A stretch of DNA of 24,746 nucleotides from an uncultured Acetatifactor sp. GTDB taxonomy: Bacteria; Bacillota; Clostridia; Lachnospirales; Lachnospiraceae. The position numbers were made by a program, and so were the translations under genes. Below the pieces are notes generated by a model. The model was not told the origin of the DNA. It was given only the letters and a program-made list of their open reading frames with translations, and did not search any database. The stretch covers positions 1 through 24,746 of the forward strand of contig CAJUJN010000059.1 of NCBI GenBank assembly GCA_910586775.1, in the 5' to 3' direction. Of this stretch, positions 16,214 through 22,678 are shown piece by piece (position 1 is the first letter of the stretch; each line of letters starts with the position of its first letter).

Positions 16214-16720
16214 ATGAACACATTGGAAGCAATTAAATCCCGCAGGAGCATCCGCAAATACAGGACGGATGCTCCTGTTCCAAGAGAAGATATCCGGCAG
16301 ATGCTGGAGGCTGCCATGATGGCCCCCAGTGCCTGCAATACCCGGCCATGGGAATTCGTAGTGATAGAGAGCCGGGAAGTGAAGGAGCAGGTGATGAAAG
16401 CCATGCCTTATACCCAGATGCTGCGGACAGCGCCGCTGGCAATCGTGGTGTGCGGCAAGCCTGAGGTACAGGAGAATATCTGCCCGGGATTCTGGCCCCA
16501 GGACTGCGGGGCCGCCGTGGAGAATATATTGCTTGCGGCGAAGGAGCTTGGGTACGGAACCTGCTGGTGCGGATGTTATCCTTTGGCACACAGGGTTGAA
16601 CCGATGCAGAAAATCCTGGATGTGGAAAGCGTTCCGCTGGCGGTAGTGGCAGTGGGAAGGGCTGACGAAGAGCCGGCTGTAAGAGGGTACCTGGATGAGA
16701 GCAGAGTGAAATATTTGTAG
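16214..16720 (+). CDS. Nitroreductase-family FMN-dependent oxidoreductase
   Basis: The start at 16214 is preferred (GGAGAG about 9 nt upstream, N-terminus MNTLEAIKSRRSIRKY) over an ATG at 16178 with no ribosome site. The 168-residue product has the family's RRSIRKY FMN-phosphate motif (10-16), the APSACNTRPWEFVVI block (about 38-52), the DCGAAVENILLAAKELGYGTCWCG segment (about 97-120) and a final GRADEE loop. Length is typical for the short bacterial nitroreductases that reduce nitro compounds, quinones or flavins with NAD(P)H in the cytoplasm. It is a single gene closed by a strong terminator. The true substrate cannot be read from sequence. Confidence 0.9.
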   Translation: MNTLEAIKSRRSIRKYRTDAPVPREDIRQMLEAAMMAPSACNTRPWEFVVIESREVKEQVMKAMPYTQMLRTAPLAIVVCGKPEVQENICPGFWPQDCGAAVENILLAAKELGYGTCWCGCYPLAHRVEPMQKILDVESVPLAVVAVGRADEEPAVRGYLDESRVKYL

Positions 16721-16760
16721 CTATGGGGGAAAGAGACGGTTTCCCCGTTTCATAAATTTA

Positions 16761-16804
16761 CAGCAATAGCTGCTTACCCTGTCAGGGGAGGGCAGCTATT
16801 GCTG
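16761..16804 (+). terminator. Strong intrinsic terminator after the nitroreductase gene
   Basis: CAGCAATAGCTGC (16761-16773) and GCAGCTATTGCTG (16792-16804) are perfect inverted copies, followed by CGTTTT. A shorter GGGGAAA/TTTCCCC hairpin (16726-16746) precedes it. The XRE gene on the other strand ends just beyond, so the hairpin could serve both. Confidence 0.85.
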
Positions 16805-16824
16805 CGTTTTAGTGCTAAGTTATA

Positions 16825-17043
16825 TCACAACTTTTGGTCTTTATCTGATGGATTATATTGCAAAATATCCTGCACATTACAATTTAATATCCTGCATAAG
16901 TCATTTATAGTTTTAGTTGATATGTCTTTATTGTGTTTTGGGCGATGCAAGGTGCTATCTGACAATTTATGATTTTTGGTAAGCGTATACCAATTTTCAT
17001 TGGACTCATTAAGCGTTCTCCAAAATGGAGAATAGTCAATCAT
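16825..17043 (-). CDS. Small XRE-type helix-turn-helix regulator
   Basis: AGGTGATAAA precedes the ATG on the minus strand. The 72-residue product is a minimal Cro/CI-like DNA-binding domain: YTLTKNHKLSDSTLHRPKHNKDIS forms helices 2-3, and TINDLCRILNCNVQDILQY is the hallmark C-terminal half of these Clostridia regulators. The recognition helix carries an unusual Pro (HRPKHN, where YRLRHN is common in the family), which may weaken DNA binding and hint at decay. No neighbour is obviously its target. Confidence 0.75.
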   Translation of the reverse strand: MIDYSPFWRTLNESNENWYTLTKNHKLSDSTLHRPKHNKDISTKTINDLCRILNCNVQDILQYNPSDKDQKL

Positions 17044-17114
17044 TTTATCACCTCATCGTTTTTTACAGTATTTATTAAGATAAAATCTGTCTATAGGATT
17101 TTAGATACATAAAA

Positions 17115-17152
17115 ATTGCGGAATTCCACATCTTGCGAAATTCCGCTGCAAT
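17115..17152 (-). terminator. Terminator-like hairpin following the tRNA 3' fragment
   Basis: ATTGCGGAATT pairs with AATTCCGC-TG-CAAT across the loop, with a small bulge. Read on the minus strand it ends in ATTTTTATG. It stands just after the tRNA-like sequence, in the position of a tRNA transcript terminator. Confidence 0.6.
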
Positions 17153-17161
17153 AAAAAAGAG

Positions 17162-17204
17162 CGATAGACGGGACTCGAACCCAATACCGTACTTAGAAAC
17201 CGCA
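17162..17204 (-). other. tRNA 3'-end fragment (T-arm and acceptor strand), possible attachment site
   Basis: On the minus strand the sequence reads GGGTTCGAGTCCCGTCTATCGC. It has a good T-stem and T-loop (TTCGAGT) and a 7-nt acceptor 3' strand. A matching 5' acceptor strand (GCGATAG), D-arm and anticodon arm are not found in the preceding 100 nt, so this is not a full tRNA. Mobile elements that integrate into tRNA genes leave such duplicated 3' ends, which makes this a candidate attL/attR. The tRNA identity cannot be stated. Confidence 0.5.
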
Positions 17205-17232
17205 TAAAGAAAGGATTTCCAGCACCTCCCTA

Positions 17233-17355
17233 CTAAGTGTAATCACAAGTGTAACCCCATCTAAAAACAATACCATTAGGCGCACAACCGCTTAACAGAG
17301 TCGCTACAGCAAGCATCATCGCAAAAACTTGTTTTCCTTTTCTTTTCCATTTCAT
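17233..17355 (-). CDS. 40-residue lipopeptide (lipoprotein signal plus short tail)
   Basis: GGGAGAG lies about 8 nt before the ATG at 17355. The peptide starts MKWKRKGKQVFAMMLAVATL and continues LSGC, a perfect lipobox with lipidated Cys24. Only about 16 residues follow (APNGIVFRWGYTCDYT) before a TAG. It should be exported and anchored as a tiny surface lipopeptide. It could be the intact precursor of a signal or pheromone peptide, an entericidin-like lipoprotein, or a longer lipoprotein cut short by the element whose att-like site lies 30 nt downstream. The signal peptide itself is too good to be chance. Confidence 0.6.
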   Translation of the reverse strand: MKWKRKGKQVFAMMLAVATLLSGCAPNGIVFRWGYTCDYT

Positions 17356-17377
17356 ACGATTTACTCTCCCTTTCTAT

Positions 17378-17406
17378 AGTATATACATATAGTAAAATAC
17401 ATATAA
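17378..17406 (-). promoter_or_regulatory. Putative promoter of the lipopeptide gene
   Basis: On the minus strand a weak -35 (TTATAT, 17401-17406) and TATACT (17378-17383) are 17 nt apart, 23 nt before the start codon. Confidence 0.35.
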
Positions 17407-17546
17407 GGGAAAGAGATTTTCATTTGTAGTTTCTGCGTAATACAAACATATTAAAACAATATAAATCATAGATTGCAGGTGAATCGTTTATAAGCACATA
17501 GATTAATAGAGACTAATATAGAATGATGAAACATTTTGCACATCAA

Positions 17547-17641
17547 AAAAGCAACCTTTAAAAGGGTTGCTTTTAAATAGAGTATCTGAGCATTAACCTA
17601 TACTGTATGTATTGTAAGGCAATCCTTACTCGGATTGCCTT
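17547..17641. terminator. Two terminator hairpins after the CAP lipoprotein gene
   Basis: AAGGCAATCC (17616-17625) pairs perfectly with GGATTGCCTT (17632-17641), 16 nt beyond the stop of the minus-strand lipoprotein gene. A second hairpin (GCAACC/GGTTGC within 17547-17574), flanked by A and T runs, follows. Together they should stop transcription in both directions. The rest of 17407-17546 is AT-rich with no gene. Confidence 0.7.
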
Positions 17642-17656
17642 GACACCATAGTTGAA

Positions 17657-18934
17657 TTACCAGTTTTCAAGATCGTTCATAAAATCATCTACATCTTGTT
17701 GTGATATATCCCCGTTAGCAACGGCGTCCTCTGCGGTCTGTACACCATTTGTACCATACACTGTCTGACCCTGTCCTGTGTTAGGGTCTGTGTAGGTTCC
17801 GATTTCATTCACTGCCCCGTCTTCTGCAGCTGCGCCGATATCGACATTACCGTTAGCATCTGTGTAGTTAGCCAATACATCCTCCGCATACCCCAGATAT
17901 ACCCAATAGTTACCACATCTCGCAACGGAGATATACTGAAGCCCAGGGTCAGTCATAGCTGCCCAGTGACCCGGGCTGGACTTCCATGCGGCATATACAT
18001 CCGCTACCGAGCCATACCCCTCTGCGATATTCGCCACATTAGCGCCTCCCCTAGACAGAGCGTCATGGGAGTAGTTCGTTACAATTGCCTTAGCACTCGT
18101 AAGTGCGCTGGAATCCAATGTGCCATTGGCAGATACAGTTGAAAGACCCATCGCCTGTCTGTCAGCGTTCAGCAGAGCCACAAACTCACCACTTACATTC
18201 TGAGCGTCAACCGCTGTGTCGTCTGTTTTAGCCGCTGTTCCGGGGGCTGTACCCTGATTGGTTGTCTGACCAGAATCGGAACCCTGGTTATCCGTATTAG
18301 AAGCCGTCTGAGTTGTTGCGGGCTTTTCAGCTACAATGTAGCTGTTGCTTACAAATGCGGTTTCACCATTCAGCTCAATCTGATACCAACCTGTCTCCTT
18401 GCACTGTCCCGTCACTGTTACTTCCTGGCCCTGAGTCAATCGTCCGACATTTTCTCCATCCGTTGACGGCTGGTTTCTTACATTTACCGCCGATTTGGCA
18501 TACATTGTCCCGGTCACGGCTTCATTGATGGTGTAAGGAGAATCTGCTGTTTCTTCCCCTGTGGTTGTCCCGGCCTGGTTTGCCTCGTCTGTCTGGTCTG
18601 CGCTGTCGGATTGCCCGGTCTGCGTCACGCTGCCGCTTTCATCGGCATTCCCGTCAGAGGGTGCCTCCGCCCCGGTTTCAGGCTCCGCTGTGGGCTCCGG
18701 TGTTTCTTCTGCCGATGGTTCTTCTGTGGGTTCCGCCGTTTCCTCCGGTTCGGATTCCATAGCCCCGGTTCCCTCTGCCCCGCTTTCCCGGCTGTCAACA
18801 TTCCCATCCTGGCTGCTTTCTGCATCCGCCATAGCTTGAACCTTGCCGTCCCCCTCCATCCTGTTTCCGCAACCAGCAAAAACACTGGCTGTCATTGCTG
18901 TGATTAGCAATGCCGTCACGATTTTCTTCTTCAT
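17657..18934 (-). CDS. Lipoprotein with SH3b and CAP (SCP/PR1) domains
   Basis: GAGGAGGAG precedes the ATG at 18934. The 425-residue product has a signal peptide ending FAGC, so Cys22 is probably lipidated. A long Glu/Pro/Thr-rich low-complexity spacer (about 27-135) would span the cell wall. An SH3b domain follows at about 143-201 (NVRNQPSTDG...VGRLTQGQEV), then a Thr/Gln linker and a CAP domain at about 248-352 with the conserved His290, Glu305 and His323. A Gly/Asp-rich tail ends the protein. CAP domains with SH3b are common on Clostridia cell surfaces; the SH3b part probably binds peptidoglycan, while the activity of the CAP part is uncertain. The gene is monocistronic, with a homopolymer in its promoter region. 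Confidence 0.88.
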   Translation of the reverse strand: MKKKIVTALLITAMTASVFAGCGNRMEGDGKVQAMADAESSQDGNVDSRESGAEGTGAMESEPEETAEPTEEPSAEETPEPTAEPETGAEAPSDGNADESGSVTQTGQSDSADQTDEANQAGTTTGEETADSPYTINEAVTGTMYAKSAVNVRNQPSTDGENVGRLTQGQEVTVTGQCKETGWYQIELNGETAFVSNSYIVAEKPATTQTASNTDNQGSDSGQTTNQGTAPGTAAKTDDTAVDAQNVSGEFVALLNADRQAMGLSTVSANGTLDSSALTSAKAIVTNYSHDALSRGGANVANIAEGYGSVADVYAAWKSSPGHWAAMTDPGLQYISVARCGNYWVYLGYAEDVLANYTDANGNVDIGAAAEDGAVNEIGTYTDPNTGQGQTVYGTNGVQTAEDAVANGDISQQDVDDFMNDLENW

Positions 18935-18991
18935 GTCCGTCTCCTCCTCGTTGAGATTCTTTCTCCGGAAATCCGTTCAGGGATTTATCCA

Positions 18992-19023
18992 CCTATAGAG
19001 TACCCCCCCGGATTTTTTGTCAA
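18992..19023 (-). promoter_or_regulatory. Putative promoter of the CAP lipoprotein with a seven-base homopolymer in its spacer
   Basis: On the minus strand TTGACA (19018-19023) is followed by a spacer with seven G residues and then TATAGG (18992-18997). The spacing is 20 nt, longer than the optimal 17. Loss of a few bases from the G-run would bring it to the optimum. Confidence 0.4.
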
Positions 19024-19173
19024 TAGAAATCTCCGAAATACTGAAAGGCTCTTCATATTGCCAAAACCGGTTCCAGATTCTTTGTTTCAGCCCAATTATA
19101 CCACCATCAACAGGATAGTTCAATCTTTTATGAAACATCTTTCAGTATATATTTTATATCAACTATCATCAAT

Positions 19174-19203
19174 CTGACATATCCCTAAAAACTTCTATAT
19201 AAT
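19174..19203 (+). promoter_or_regulatory. Promoter of the second XRE regulator
   Basis: CTGACA (19174-19179) and a perfect TATAAT (19198-19203) are 18 nt apart. The transcript would start near 19210, just before the ribosome site. This rules out the ATG at 19202 as the start codon. Confidence 0.6.
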
Positions 19204-19228
19204 GATGCCAAAAGGAGTTGGCAAGACA

Positions 19229-19498
19229 ATGGACGAATTCGGAAAAGTAACCTTGAACCTGGAAAAGCTGATTCAGGAAAAAGGAATAAGTAAGACACAA
19301 TTATCATATAAGGCAGAGATAAGCCATACTCAGATTAACCGCTTCTGCAAGAACGATGTGGCCCGGATAGATTTGAATACGATAGCCAGGCTATGCCATA
19401 TCCTGAAATGCAATGTAGCCGATTTGCTTATATATGAGCCCGCAGAAAATCCTGGGGTACAGACGGAAAAGCAGCGTGTCAAGGGGAACGTGGAATAA
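19229..19498 (+). CDS. XRE-family helix-turn-helix regulator
   Basis: The start at 19229 follows AAAGGAG by 11 nt and lies downstream of the presumed transcription start. The 89-residue product holds a Cro/CI domain at about 7-70: LEKLIQEKGISKTQLSYKA (helices 1-2), ISHTQINRFCKND (recognition helix) and LNTIARLCHILKCNVADLLIYEP (helices 4-5). The tail is short and polar. Such single-domain repressors often control a mobile element or themselves. It is transcribed toward the noncoding hairpin region and divergently from the CAP lipoprotein, so control of either is possible. Confidence 0.82.
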   Translation: MDEFGKVTLNLEKLIQEKGISKTQLSYKAEISHTQINRFCKNDVARIDLNTIARLCHILKCNVADLLIYEPAENPGVQTEKQRVKGNVE

Positions 19499-19501
19499 AT
19501 T

Positions 19502-19530
19502 GGCGCTTCACTTTAAGCGCCGCCCTTTTT
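19502..19530 (+). terminator. Intrinsic terminator of the XRE gene
   Basis: GGCGCTT (19502-19508) and AAGCGCC (19515-19521) form a stem followed by GCCCTTTTT. It lies 4 nt after the stop codon. Confidence 0.8.
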
Positions 19531-19584
19531 ATGCCGCGAAAGCCCCTTGATACGGCGGGAACTGCTGTCAGACCATGGGGATGG

Positions 19585-19894
19585 GGGGATTGATAAATGC
19601 ACTTCTTATCAATTCCCCTTACCTGTGCCCTTGATACCAGGCAGTGGACGGGCTATCACATAAATTCTATTCCATTGCCTGGTGTGGAGCATGCAAGCTA
19701 TTTCTATATTAAATTAGCTGTAGGATTATCGCTGTGTGCCAATAGAAAGCCCGCACGTTCTCCCAGCTTGCGAAAACAGGAGGGATTGTTTGTATCGCAT
19801 ATTTTCCGTGATACAAACAATCCCTCCGTCACTTGCCGGTATGTATGGGCGTTCCAAAATTGAGCGAGCCGAAGCGAGTGTGTTTCAATTTTGG
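19585..19894. repeat. Cluster of three stem-loops in a noncoding stretch
   Basis: Between the XRE terminator and the sigma-like gene no convincing ORF exists, but three inverted repeats do. The first is GGGGATTGATAA with TTATCAATTCCCC (19585-19618, one bulge). The second is an 18-bp perfect stem (19779-19796 with 19810-19827) around a 13-nt loop. The third is CCAAAATTGA with TCAATTTTGG (19854-19863 with 19885-19894), whose loop contains two GCGAG units. Candidates are a structured RNA, a MITE-like insertion or a transfer origin. No homologue is known to me. Confidence 0.6.
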
Positions 19895-19956
19895 CGGTGG
19901 GCAATGGAACGGCTTTTTTGATTGCCTGACGCCAGAATGCTCTATCCTTGCCTAGC

Positions 19957-20379
19957 TCAATTATCTTTCAAAAGTTGGCGTATCGTTTCCCGGGCCCGTT
20001 TGATGGACTCACCCACGGCCGCAGTCGAGACATGCTCTAGTTCCGCAATCTGAGCGAGTGTCATTTCATCAAACGCCGCCAGGCATAGCCGTCTCCGCTG
20101 AACCTCCGGCAATTTCTCCATGGCGTGGAAAACGTTTTCCAGAAGTTCTTTTTTCAGCAACTCTTCTTCCGGATTTTGGCACTTCGATGCAATGTTGCCG
20201 TACCCTGTCTTATCTCCCGAAACATTGTGATGATATCTTTCTTTGCGTTCATAATTTGACATTTTTCTGTCAGATTCCGACACAATATCAGTTATCTTTT
20301 GTCCCATTTCATCACCAATCTCCATTTCAAGTGCATAGCGTCCTTGAACGCTGCTTTCATAGCATATATTTAGTTTCAA
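19957..20379 (-). CDS. Sigma-70 region 4-like DNA-binding protein
   Basis: This 140-residue protein uses a TTG start at 20379, supported by AGGAGG about 8 nt upstream. Residues about 85-135 are a sigma region 4 helix-turn-helix (MEKLPEVQRRRLCLAAFDE, then MTLAQIAELEHVSTAAVGES with the recognition helix in VSTAAVGESIKRA). The N-terminal half is not a clear sigma region 2, so it resembles the sigma-like proteins of Firmicutes conjugative and mobilizable elements rather than a complete housekeeping sigma. It faces away from the rep operon and may regulate it. A 16-bp palindrome covers its start codon. Confidence 0.75.
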   Translation of the reverse strand: MKLNICYESSVQGRYALEMEIGDEMGQKITDIVSESDRKMSNYERKERYHHNVSGDKTGYGNIASKCQNPEEELLKKELLENVFHAMEKLPEVQRRRLCLAAFDEMTLAQIAELEHVSTAAVGESIKRARETIRQLLKDN

Positions 20380-20388
20380 ATTTGAAAC
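20373..20388. promoter_or_regulatory. 16-bp perfect palindrome over the sigma-like gene's start codon
   Basis: GTTTCAAATTTGAAAC is its own reverse complement. On the minus strand it starts at the end of AGGAGG and runs through the TTG start codon. A protein dimer bound there, or a hairpin in the mRNA, would control expression, possibly by the product itself. Confidence 0.55.
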
Positions 20389-20393
20389 CTCCT

Positions 20394-20862
20394 ATTTTTC
20401 CGCCGTTCCGAAAAACTAAGGAGGCTTTGAAGCTTTTAGGTGAAGACTCGCATTAAATGCTTTCTAGCAAAACTACGCCCGTTTCTAGTACCCTGGATTG
20501 CTTCTAAACGTTTTTTTATAAAACTGGAGCCAAAACAGCTTAAGAAGAACTTACTTTAGACGGAATTACGAATATTCCAACCAGTCAGTTTGCTAAGCGA
20601 GACACGCACTTTTTTGTTTTGATGAAATTTCGATTGTATCTATTTTTTATAAGATGTATTTGAAGCTCTGATTGATAACAGGGAGCATTTTTCTCAATCC
20701 TTTTCCTGATTTTTTTAAATTGCTTTAAAAGCCTTTTTAATATCCAGACACATAAAACAAAAATTTTTTAAATTTTTAAAATTTCTGCCTTGAAATATCG
20801 CCTTTGAATCTCCTGATAGGTAGAGGCGCAGTTCCTTTGCCTCGGAAAGGAGGAAAAACGAG
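20394..20862. other. AT-rich intergenic region before the mobile-element operon
   Basis: There is no ORF with a ribosome site until 20863. The right half (20640-20790) is extremely AT-rich, with runs of T and A and a self-complementary A/T block near 20762-20785. Such sequence fits promoters, a melting region or an origin, but I could not assign a confident -35/-10 pair. Confidence 0.4.
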
Positions 20863-21129
20863 ATGGAGATTGTTGGAATCGCAACGAGCGAAAGAGGTGG
20901 CAAAAAATCGACTACATTGCATGTGGTGGGCGACTTTGACGCTTACCAGCTCAACCCTGAGTCCGGCTATATCTGCCTGGGGCAGAAAGTGGAGTCCGTT
21001 TACGTTGGAGGCTACGACTGCTCCGGCCTTGAAGTCGGACAGGAAATTGAAATTTACTACGGAAAAGCCATCACTACGGCCAAAGGCACTTTCCAACCTG
21101 TCGCCCTGATTCGGGTTTTATCCGAATAG
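20863..21129 (+). CDS. Small conserved-looking protein of the mobile element
   Basis: AAAGGAGG precedes the ATG by 9 nt. The 88-residue product is soluble, beta-rich by composition (KKSTTLHVVGDF, GQKVESVYVGGY, VGQEIEIYYGKA, FQPVALIRV) and has no catalytic motif I can identify. Small proteins of this kind sit at the head of operons with FtsK-like and Rep genes in Clostridia mobile elements, though I cannot name the family. It is the first gene of the operon and is separated from the next by a hairpin. A DNA-binding accessory or single-strand-binding role is a guess. Confidence 0.7.
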   Translation: MEIVGIATSERGGKKSTTLHVVGDFDAYQLNPESGYICLGQKVESVYVGGYDCSGLEVGQEIEIYYGKAITTAKGTFQPVALIRVLSE

Positions 21130-21141
21130 GAGGCCATAACA

Positions 21142-21163
21142 CCCGGGGGCTTATGCCCCTGGG
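21142..21163 (+). promoter_or_regulatory. GC-rich hairpin between the first two operon genes
   Basis: CCCGGGGGC pairs with GCCCCTGGG around a TTAT loop, 9 bp with one G-U pair. A-rich rather than T-rich sequence follows, so it is more likely an mRNA-processing or stability element than a terminator. It would let the first gene be expressed at a different level from the rest. Confidence 0.55.
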
Positions 21164-21191
21164 AAAACAAACAAAAAGGAGAATTGGATTT

Positions 21192-21782
21192 ATGATTATC
21201 GAGATTTTTATGGTGTTATTTTTAACAGCGTTTGCATTGATAGTCTGCATTGGAGGGGTGAAAATGACCCACCCGAACTATGACCTGGCGGAGTGCGCCC
21301 GGAAATTCAAAGCGGATTTGGGCAGGGTCTTAAGCGTCCTTTTCAGCGGCGACAATGCCCGACACATTTTTGACATATCATTCTGGGAAAATTGCCTGAA
21401 GATTCTGGAAGAATACTGCCACAACGCTTTTCCACCCGAATGTCTGGCTGAATATTACGATGGCACCCCCAGAATCCGCTTCAGCTTCGTCCCGACCCGC
21501 AAGCTTTCTGCGGAGGAACTGAACCAACTTTGCAAACTTCTCTGCCTGAAGTCCCGCCAATATATACAACTGTACGGCCTATCCTGGCGGATGTTTTCGG
21601 AGTATCATGTATTGGACGGTTCAATAGCTATTAATATCTATTATTCCGAATACAAAGAAGACTTGCAGCCGTTCTTTAAGCGGTATCGGATTGCCGTGAA
21701 ACACGCCTCCACTGACAATCATGGAGTCCTCCATGATGATGAATTAGATAGGGAGATAAACTATGCCAGGCCGAAGCCTTAA
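21192..21782 (+). CDS. Membrane-anchored protein overlapping the FtsK-like gene
   Basis: The start at 21192 (MIIEIFMVLFLTAFALIVCI) follows AAAAGGAG by about 10 nt and begins directly with one membrane segment of about 20 residues. The remaining 175 or so residues are soluble and presumably cytoplasmic, with no known motif (ISFWENCLKILEEYC, TPRIRFSFVPTRKLSAEELNQL). The gene overlaps the next by 20 nt, so the two are translationally coupled. In Tn916-type elements a single protein carries the membrane segments and the FtsK-like motor. Here the membrane part and the motor look as if they are separate proteins, an inference from order and coupling only. Confidence 0.7.
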   Translation: MIIEIFMVLFLTAFALIVCIGGVKMTHPNYDLAECARKFKADLGRVLSVLFSGDNARHIFDISFWENCLKILEEYCHNAFPPECLAEYYDGTPRIRFSFVPTRKLSAEELNQLCKLLCLKSRQYIQLYGLSWRMFSEYHVLDGSIAINIYYSEYKEDLQPFFKRYRIAVKHASTDNHGVLHDDELDREINYARPKP

Positions 21783-22485
21783 GTTGGGCTTTTCACATGA
21801 TTATTGGACGATGGGTGCCAAAATGCCATTCCTCTGGCACCCGGATTCCGTGCCCCATTTGCTGATATCCGGCATAACAGGCGGCGGAAAATCTGTCTGC
21901 GCCCAGTATATCCTGAACCAGCTTTTAGACACGAGTGCAGAAATTTCCATTGCGGACTTCAAGGCCGGTGGGGACTGGGATGGGATTGTCCCGGACTACG
22001 GGGAATATCTCGAATGTGATGAGATACTGAAAGATTTTTACAACTCTTTCCTTGCCGCAATCAGGGGGAAAGAACACCACGAAAAGTATCTTCTATTTGA
22101 CGAATTCAGTTCTTATGCCCTGTCAAAAGACACAAAGGGCTTCAAGGAACTGATGGGCATGGTAAGCCATGTAGCCTTTATGGGGAGAAGCTTCGGCTAT
22201 CATCTGATACTAATAAGTCAACAGTTCAACGCAAAGGTCATTGATACAGCAATCAGAGAGCAGTTTGGCGTAAAACTATACATGGGCTCCACCATCTCCA
22301 CGGAGTCCGCTGCCATGCTGTTCCCCAACTGTCAGATTGACAAGGCCAGCCATCTCCCGGCGCACTGCGGCTACATATCCATACCGGAAAAGGAATTGGA
22401 TATAATCCAGATGCCCTACATCGCAGAGCCCCGGCGGCTGAAAGATTTATTGGCGGCAAAAGGGTGCCGCAGACAGGGCGGATGA
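21763..22485 (+). CDS. Minimal FtsK/SpoIIIE-type DNA translocase (TcpA-like coupling protein)
   Basis: GGGAG lies 6-7 nt before the ATG. The 240-residue product is essentially only an FtsK-type motor domain: HLLISGITGGGKS (Walker A, residues about 30-42), ISIADFKAGGDW, and Walker B YLLFDEFSSYAL (about 108-119), followed by LILISQQFNAKVIDTAIREQFGVKLYMGS, the sensor region of FtsK/TcpA proteins. It lacks the membrane and gamma domains of cellular FtsK, and is about half the length of Tn916 Orf21. Such proteins couple relaxase-bound DNA to a secretion channel or move plasmid DNA. Its location between a membrane protein and a Rep supports a transfer role. Confidence 0.87.
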   Translation: MPGRSLKLGFSHDYWTMGAKMPFLWHPDSVPHLLISGITGGGKSVCAQYILNQLLDTSAEISIADFKAGGDWDGIVPDYGEYLECDEILKDFYNSFLAAIRGKEHHEKYLLFDEFSSYALSKDTKGFKELMGMVSHVAFMGRSFGYHLILISQQFNAKVIDTAIREQFGVKLYMGSTISTESAAMLFPNCQIDKASHLPAHCGYISIPEKELDIIQMPYIAEPRRLKDLLAAKGCRRQGG

Positions 22486-22496
22486 TGGTTCGCCAG

Positions 22497-22650
22497 CCCT
22501 GTCCCCAGCACGCTTAAGGGCGTGCGGGGACAGGGGATTCAGATTCAATATCGTGTGGAAATGTAGTAAACCGCCGGAAAGCCCGGCTTTCCGGCATCTC
22601 TGCCGGGTTCCGGGCTTGTCAGAACCCGGTAGAATATGTAGAAAATGTAG
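22497..22650 (+). promoter_or_regulatory. Candidate replication/transfer origin: three stem-loops and ATGTAG repeats before rep
   Basis: Three stem-loops follow one another: CCCTGTCCCC with GGGGACAGGG plus an inner GCACGC/GCGTGC stem and a TTAAGG loop (22497-22535), GCCGGAAAGC with GCTTTCCGGC around CCG (22573-22595), and CCGGGTTC with GAACCCGG (22603-22629). ATGTAG occurs at 22561, 22636 and 22645. Rolling-circle initiators of the Rep_2 type usually nick in a hairpin beside their own gene, so this is the natural place for the origin. The actual nick site cannot be read. Confidence 0.5.
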
Positions 22651-22678
22651 AAAAATTTATCAAGGAGGAAAAACGTTT

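Noticed and set aside
17162..17235. A complete tRNA gene on the minus strand
   Set aside because: Only the T-arm and 3' acceptor strand are present; no matching 5' acceptor strand, D-arm or anticodon arm was found.
19597..19921. Several 60-90 codon ORFs over the hairpin cluster
   Set aside because: Their translation is driven by the inverted repeats, with no start signals; structured noncoding DNA explains them better.
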